A DNA stretch of 64,000 nucleotides from Anomaloglossus baeobatrachus. Lineage: Eukaryota; Chordata; Amphibia; Anura; Aromobatidae. Of the stretch, positions 60,675 to 64,000 are shown in pieces. How positions within the stretch are numbered: position 1 is the stretch's first letter; each line of letters opens with the position of its first letter. The stretch is from NCBI RefSeq assembly GCF_048569485.1, contig NC_134357.1, positions 235,593,576-235,657,575 on the forward strand. The letters run 5' to 3'. The notes under the pieces are model-generated. The model saw nothing but the letters and a program-made list of their open reading frames with translations. It had not been told where the DNA came from and did not search any database. The position numbers and the translations under genes were made by a program.

Positions 60675-60890
60675 ATTAGGCCTCCTTCACAAGTTCGTTG
60701 AAAAAACGCATGTGTTGCAAGGTCCATCTTGTCCATCTGTGTGTACATGTGTTTCATCTGTGCACTAATCCATGTGACACAAACCATAAAAAAATGCTTG
60801 ATAGTGAAATTAATGGGGGTTTTTTGTGTTATGTGCAAAGACAGACACAGATACATAGAGATTTTGTTCAGCTATTTAGCCAAATAAAGA
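60675..60890. repeat. Partial MITE, GGCCTCCTTCACAAG end
   Basis: TTA then GGCCTCCTTCACAAGTTCG, similar to the GGCCCCCTTCACA end at 41169. No inverted partner. Confidence 0.4.
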
Positions 60891-60914
60891 ATTAAAGGAA
60901 TAAAATGATGTGGG

Positions 60915-61880
60915 TTCCCCCTATTGTTAATAACAAGGACAGGTAAAGCAGCAGCTGCACGCTACAACCCCCAGCTGTCTGATGTACCTTGGCTGGTTAT
61001 CAAAAATAGAGGGGATCCAATGCTGTTTTTTTTTTAAATTTAAATAAAAAAACGCATTGGGTTTCCCCATTTTTCATAACCAGCCAAGGTACAGCAGATA
61101 GCTGGTGGCTGGTAATATTGGGGTGGGAAGGCCCATGGCTATTTGGCTCTTCTCTACTTAAAAATAGCAGCCTGCAGTCGCCCCAGAAGTGGTGCTTCCA
61201 TTAGGTGCACCAATTCTGGTGCTTTACCCTGGACTTTCTGGTTTCCCTGGTGCAGTGGCAATTGGTGAAATACGTGTGGGGTTGATGCCAGCTGTGTAAT
61301 GTTAACTCGCATCAAGCCCTGGTGTTAGGAATGGAGAGGTGTCTATCAGACACCTCCATTACTAACCCCACTAAATGTAAAGAGAAAAAAAAATCCCCAA
61401 AATATTCTATTTCAAAACACCCTCCGATTCATCAGTTAAAAAAAAGCCATGAAGTTCCTACGTAATCCAACGAATGTGAAGTAGTCTTCAAAAGCGAACC
61501 TGAAAGACAGAAAAAAAAGAATTAAAGAAATAGTCCGGACACATTTCCTTGTTCACCAATTTATTCCCAAAAGAACTCCCACCCAGCTCCGACATAATCC
61601 ACATGGAGGTCCCAAATGGTGGAGCTGGTCTCTGCACGCCAGATATTCTGACACTGCTCTGGTGGCGGCTCGTTACTGCTGATCTGAACTGGCAACAGAG
61701 CGTTCGCTGTCATTGTACACATCGGACAGTACACATAATGGAGGGTCTAGCCCAGCCCCTGAAACAAGTGTCACTGATGACGCTTCATTTCAGGGAGGGG
61801 TCAGAGGCTGTGGTAATTACTGCGGCCTCTGTCACCTCATGACATCTTGTTTGTGTATCCCAGTATTCACGGCAATTCTC
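60915..61880. repeat. Unclassified dispersed repeat (family R)
   Basis: Shares 'AAAAATAGCAGCCTG', 'CCCAGAAGTGG' and 'CATAATCCACATGGAGGTCC' with the 30230 copy, and forms an internal inverted pair ('AGCCAAGGTACAGCAG' with 'GATGTACCTTGGCTGGTTAT'). Confidence 0.55.
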
Positions 61881-62480
61881 AAAGAGTCATCAAAAACAAA
61901 GTAAATAAAAATAGAGAGAATAGCAGTTAGATACTGTAATTAAGAAAGGGTAGGGAATTATTAATGCAAGTATATTAGAAAATAGCTTAGATTTTGGCAC
62001 CAAATAGCTAAGGATTTCAAATAAAAATTACGTTGCCTTCTGACCACCCCTATAAGTTACTTTTTAAATGTTTACCTGCAGGTAGCCGCACTAGTAATCA
62101 GTACTGTGGTTCCTAACAACAACTGCAATCATGTCCTTAACATTAAGGACATACTAGGAGTTGCAGTTTTGTCATACAACTTTATATGTTAGCTAATCTG
62201 ACATTGAAAGTGATAGCTGTACTAACCTTGGTGATGTATTAATGTACTGACAACGGTTCTGGTGCTGTATTTTTGTACTGATGATTGTTCCGATTATGTA
62301 GCCATGTACTTACTGTAGTTCTGGATTAATGTATTCATGTATTGATGGTTGTTCTTGTGATGTAGTCATGTACTGATGATGTATTTGGTAATGTACTTGT
62401 GTACTGATGTGGTTGTGGTGATTTATCAATGTAGATGTTTTAATAATAACAATTATTAATAATATAATTTTAATCTTTAA
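61881..62480. repeat. No gene; degenerate short tandem repeat at 62220-62430
   Basis: Irregular repetition of 'GATGTATTAATGTACTGA', 'GTAGCCATGTACT' and 'GTAGTCATGTACTGATGATG', spaced 30-55 bases, over about 210 bases. Confidence 0.5.
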
Positions 62481-63000
62481 TTTAAAGAAGTTGTCCAGTT
62501 ACCAAAACTGATTTTTTTTTTTCTGATAAATCTTGCTAATATGTGCCCCTCAACACATCTATTATGTTTTTTCAGCAAAATGACCTTTTATTGTGCACTA
62601 GCAGCACATGCTCATTGCTGGCTGCAGCTCTGATGGGGTTAATCTCTCCTCTGACTTCCTGTGTTCAGTTCCTACAAGTCCCAGAATTCTTTGTGGCTCT
62701 TGGGCGGTGTCTAGCTTATCTAACACTCCCACTGTGTGCAACACCCCCCTCAGCTCTCCACCCAAAGCCTCCTCCCTGCCTCTTCCCTGTGTGGATGCAC
62801 TGAGAGAAATCACACAGAGACAGCAGCAGCTCCCAGCTCTGCGCAACCAAGGGAAGAAAGTGAGTGTGAGTGTGTGTGTGTGTGTACAGAAATTGATTAT
62901 TAGCCGGCGCAACATGTAAAAAAAATAATAGGGGAAAAAAAAGTGACGGGGTGATGAGATTGCTTTTTTCCCTCTTGCCTAGTCTGTGTGTCGTCCGTAT
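62481..63000. other. Possible promoter-like or repeat segment; no gene supported
   Basis: TTTAAAGAAGTTGTCCAGTT resembles the end of a frog TTAA element. CCTACAAGTCCCAGAATTC (62671-62689) matches a ZNF143-like site. A (TG)n run lies at 62866-62884. No start of a supported gene follows. Confidence 0.3.
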
Positions 63001-63164
63001 CATCCGCAAACCGCATATGACCGGATCCTGTGGATTAAATGTGCAGCGCATGCAACCGTTATTTTACCGGATCCTTCTGCAGCTGGACACAGAATTTATT
63101 GGCCGGCACTGGAGTCAGCTGACTCCTGATCTCACAGCCCGCACACGCTGCAATGGCTGCAGGT

Positions 63165-63455
63165 GGGCTCATTCACATGACCGTTCCGTTTGTCCTGGTC
63201 AGTTTCTGTTTTTTTGCGGACCCACAGACAGGACCATCTTTTTAATGTCTTTTGTGTAGGATCGGATGGTACACGGTAGCACTTCCATGTGCATCCGATC
63301 CTACAAAAAAAAAACATCGGATGCCGTATGTCCGCTCCGTTATTATGGAACATGTCCTATTCTGTTCCGTAATAACGAACCGTGACTCAATACAAGTCAA
63401 TGGGTCCGCAAAATTTCCGGAAGCAACACGGAAGCACTTCCATGTGACTTCCGTT
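63165..63455. mobile_element. Probable MITE, TTCACATGACCG / CATGTGACTTCCG
   Basis: 'GGGCTCATTCACATGACCGT' at 63165 and the imperfect inverse near 63440 (TTCCATGTGACTTCCG) bracket hairpin sequence ('TGGAACATGTCCTATTCTGT', 'CACTTCCATGTGCATCCG'). The edges are uncertain. Confidence 0.4.
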
Positions 63456-64000
63456 GGGTGCCCGTGCAGTCAGTGTCCCGCTCCAGCCCCAGCCCCGCGG
63501 CTGCCCGCTCAGCAGTGGCCCGCACTGCAGTGTCAGCAGCCGCGGGGATGACAAGCGCTACCGTCAGGAGGTTAGTAAGTTCATTACCTACGGTGATGAA
63601 GTCCTGCCCTCCTGACATCAGCGGTCGTCACTGCCTTCTATGCCCGCCGCTTGTCACATCACCTCTCGCTGTCGACCCGAGACTGTGACTAGTGGTGACG
63701 TCACGGGCCGCTCGCAATACTTTGTTTGTGAAGGCGGCAGTCATTGAACTTGGTGACAGCGCTGCTGTTAGGAGTTCGGCGATCATCGCAGGTAATATAC
63801 CTCGCTAACCTCCTGATAGCAGCACTCGTCATGCCCTGCAGTGACCTGGGCTGACCTATTGATGTTAGCTCAGGTCACTGCACGGCTCTCCCAGCAAATA
63901 GGGAACATTCTGTTCTTCATTGACTGGGACATTGACCATGGTATGGATCATCGTGGGACCCCCTTGTATTACACCAGACCTGGATTTGTTTTTCTTTCTA
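63456..64000. other. G+C-rich segment and unclassified repeat; no gene supported
   Basis: CpG-rich to about 63720, then 'TAGCTCAGGTCACTGCACGG' and 'TGACTGGGACATTGACCATG', which look like a dispersed repeat. An imperfect inverted pair lies around 'CAGTGACCTGGGCTGA' / 'TAGCTCAGGTCACTGCA'. Confidence 0.35.

Noticed and set aside
60236-60856. 206-codon minus-strand open frame with Cys-rich tail
   Set aside because: Covers part of a MITE and flanking repeat; the Cys-rich part comes from repeated CCGCAG motifs.

Overview
This is eukaryotic nuclear DNA, and everything recognisable points to a frog or toad (anuran). The evidence is an amphibian-style KRAB/C2H2 zinc-finger gene whose coding exons end in repeated LLTGE modules, several Tc1-like families typical of anurans, a DIRS retrotransposon, hAT and Kolobok/PIF-Harbinger-like elements, and a tRNA-headed SINE. 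There are no operons, rRNA genes or CRISPR arrays.

Only two host genes can be supported. The main one is on the + strand: four coding exons at 21795-21872, 24266-24442, 26178-26301 and 56783-58722 join in frame into a 772-residue protein. It has two N-terminal LLTGE helical modules, a KRAB-A-like box and 16 C2H2 fingers. Its likely promoter lies near 20970-21060, with ZNF143-like and YY1-like sites. A second, paralogous gene on the - strand shows its first two coding exons (6629-6706 and 6350-6532). Its KRAB and finger exons are not found down to position 1, so it either runs off the left edge or is broken. The two genes are divergent.

Layout: 1-1401, part of a hAT element with a spliced BED-finger transposase; 1519-5770, an old repeat and a Tc1 element carrying three nested insertions, one of them a 1.96-kb foldback-bearing MITE; 6350-6706, the minus-strand zinc-finger exons; 7028-20240, MITEs, Tc1 elements, an RTE LINE and an L2-like LINE; 20960-58770, the zinc-finger gene, with two minisatellites in intron 1, a Tc1 in intron 2, and a 30.5-kb intron 3 packed with Tc1, MITE, DIRS, TTAA-flanked and hAT elements; 58770-64000, 3' flank with MITEs and unclassified repeats.

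The most unusual features are: a 33-bp minisatellite that is a tandem amplification of the exon 1 splice donor; a sequence module of hairpins and an 'AGCGCTAAGC' block shared by MITE families with different terminal repeats; a long near-perfect hairpin inside one MITE; a Tc1 element beginning nine bases into intron 3; and a large TTAA-flanked element whose remains end about 45 bases before the finger exon. Target-site duplications were read by eye, and family names rest on recognition rather than database search.
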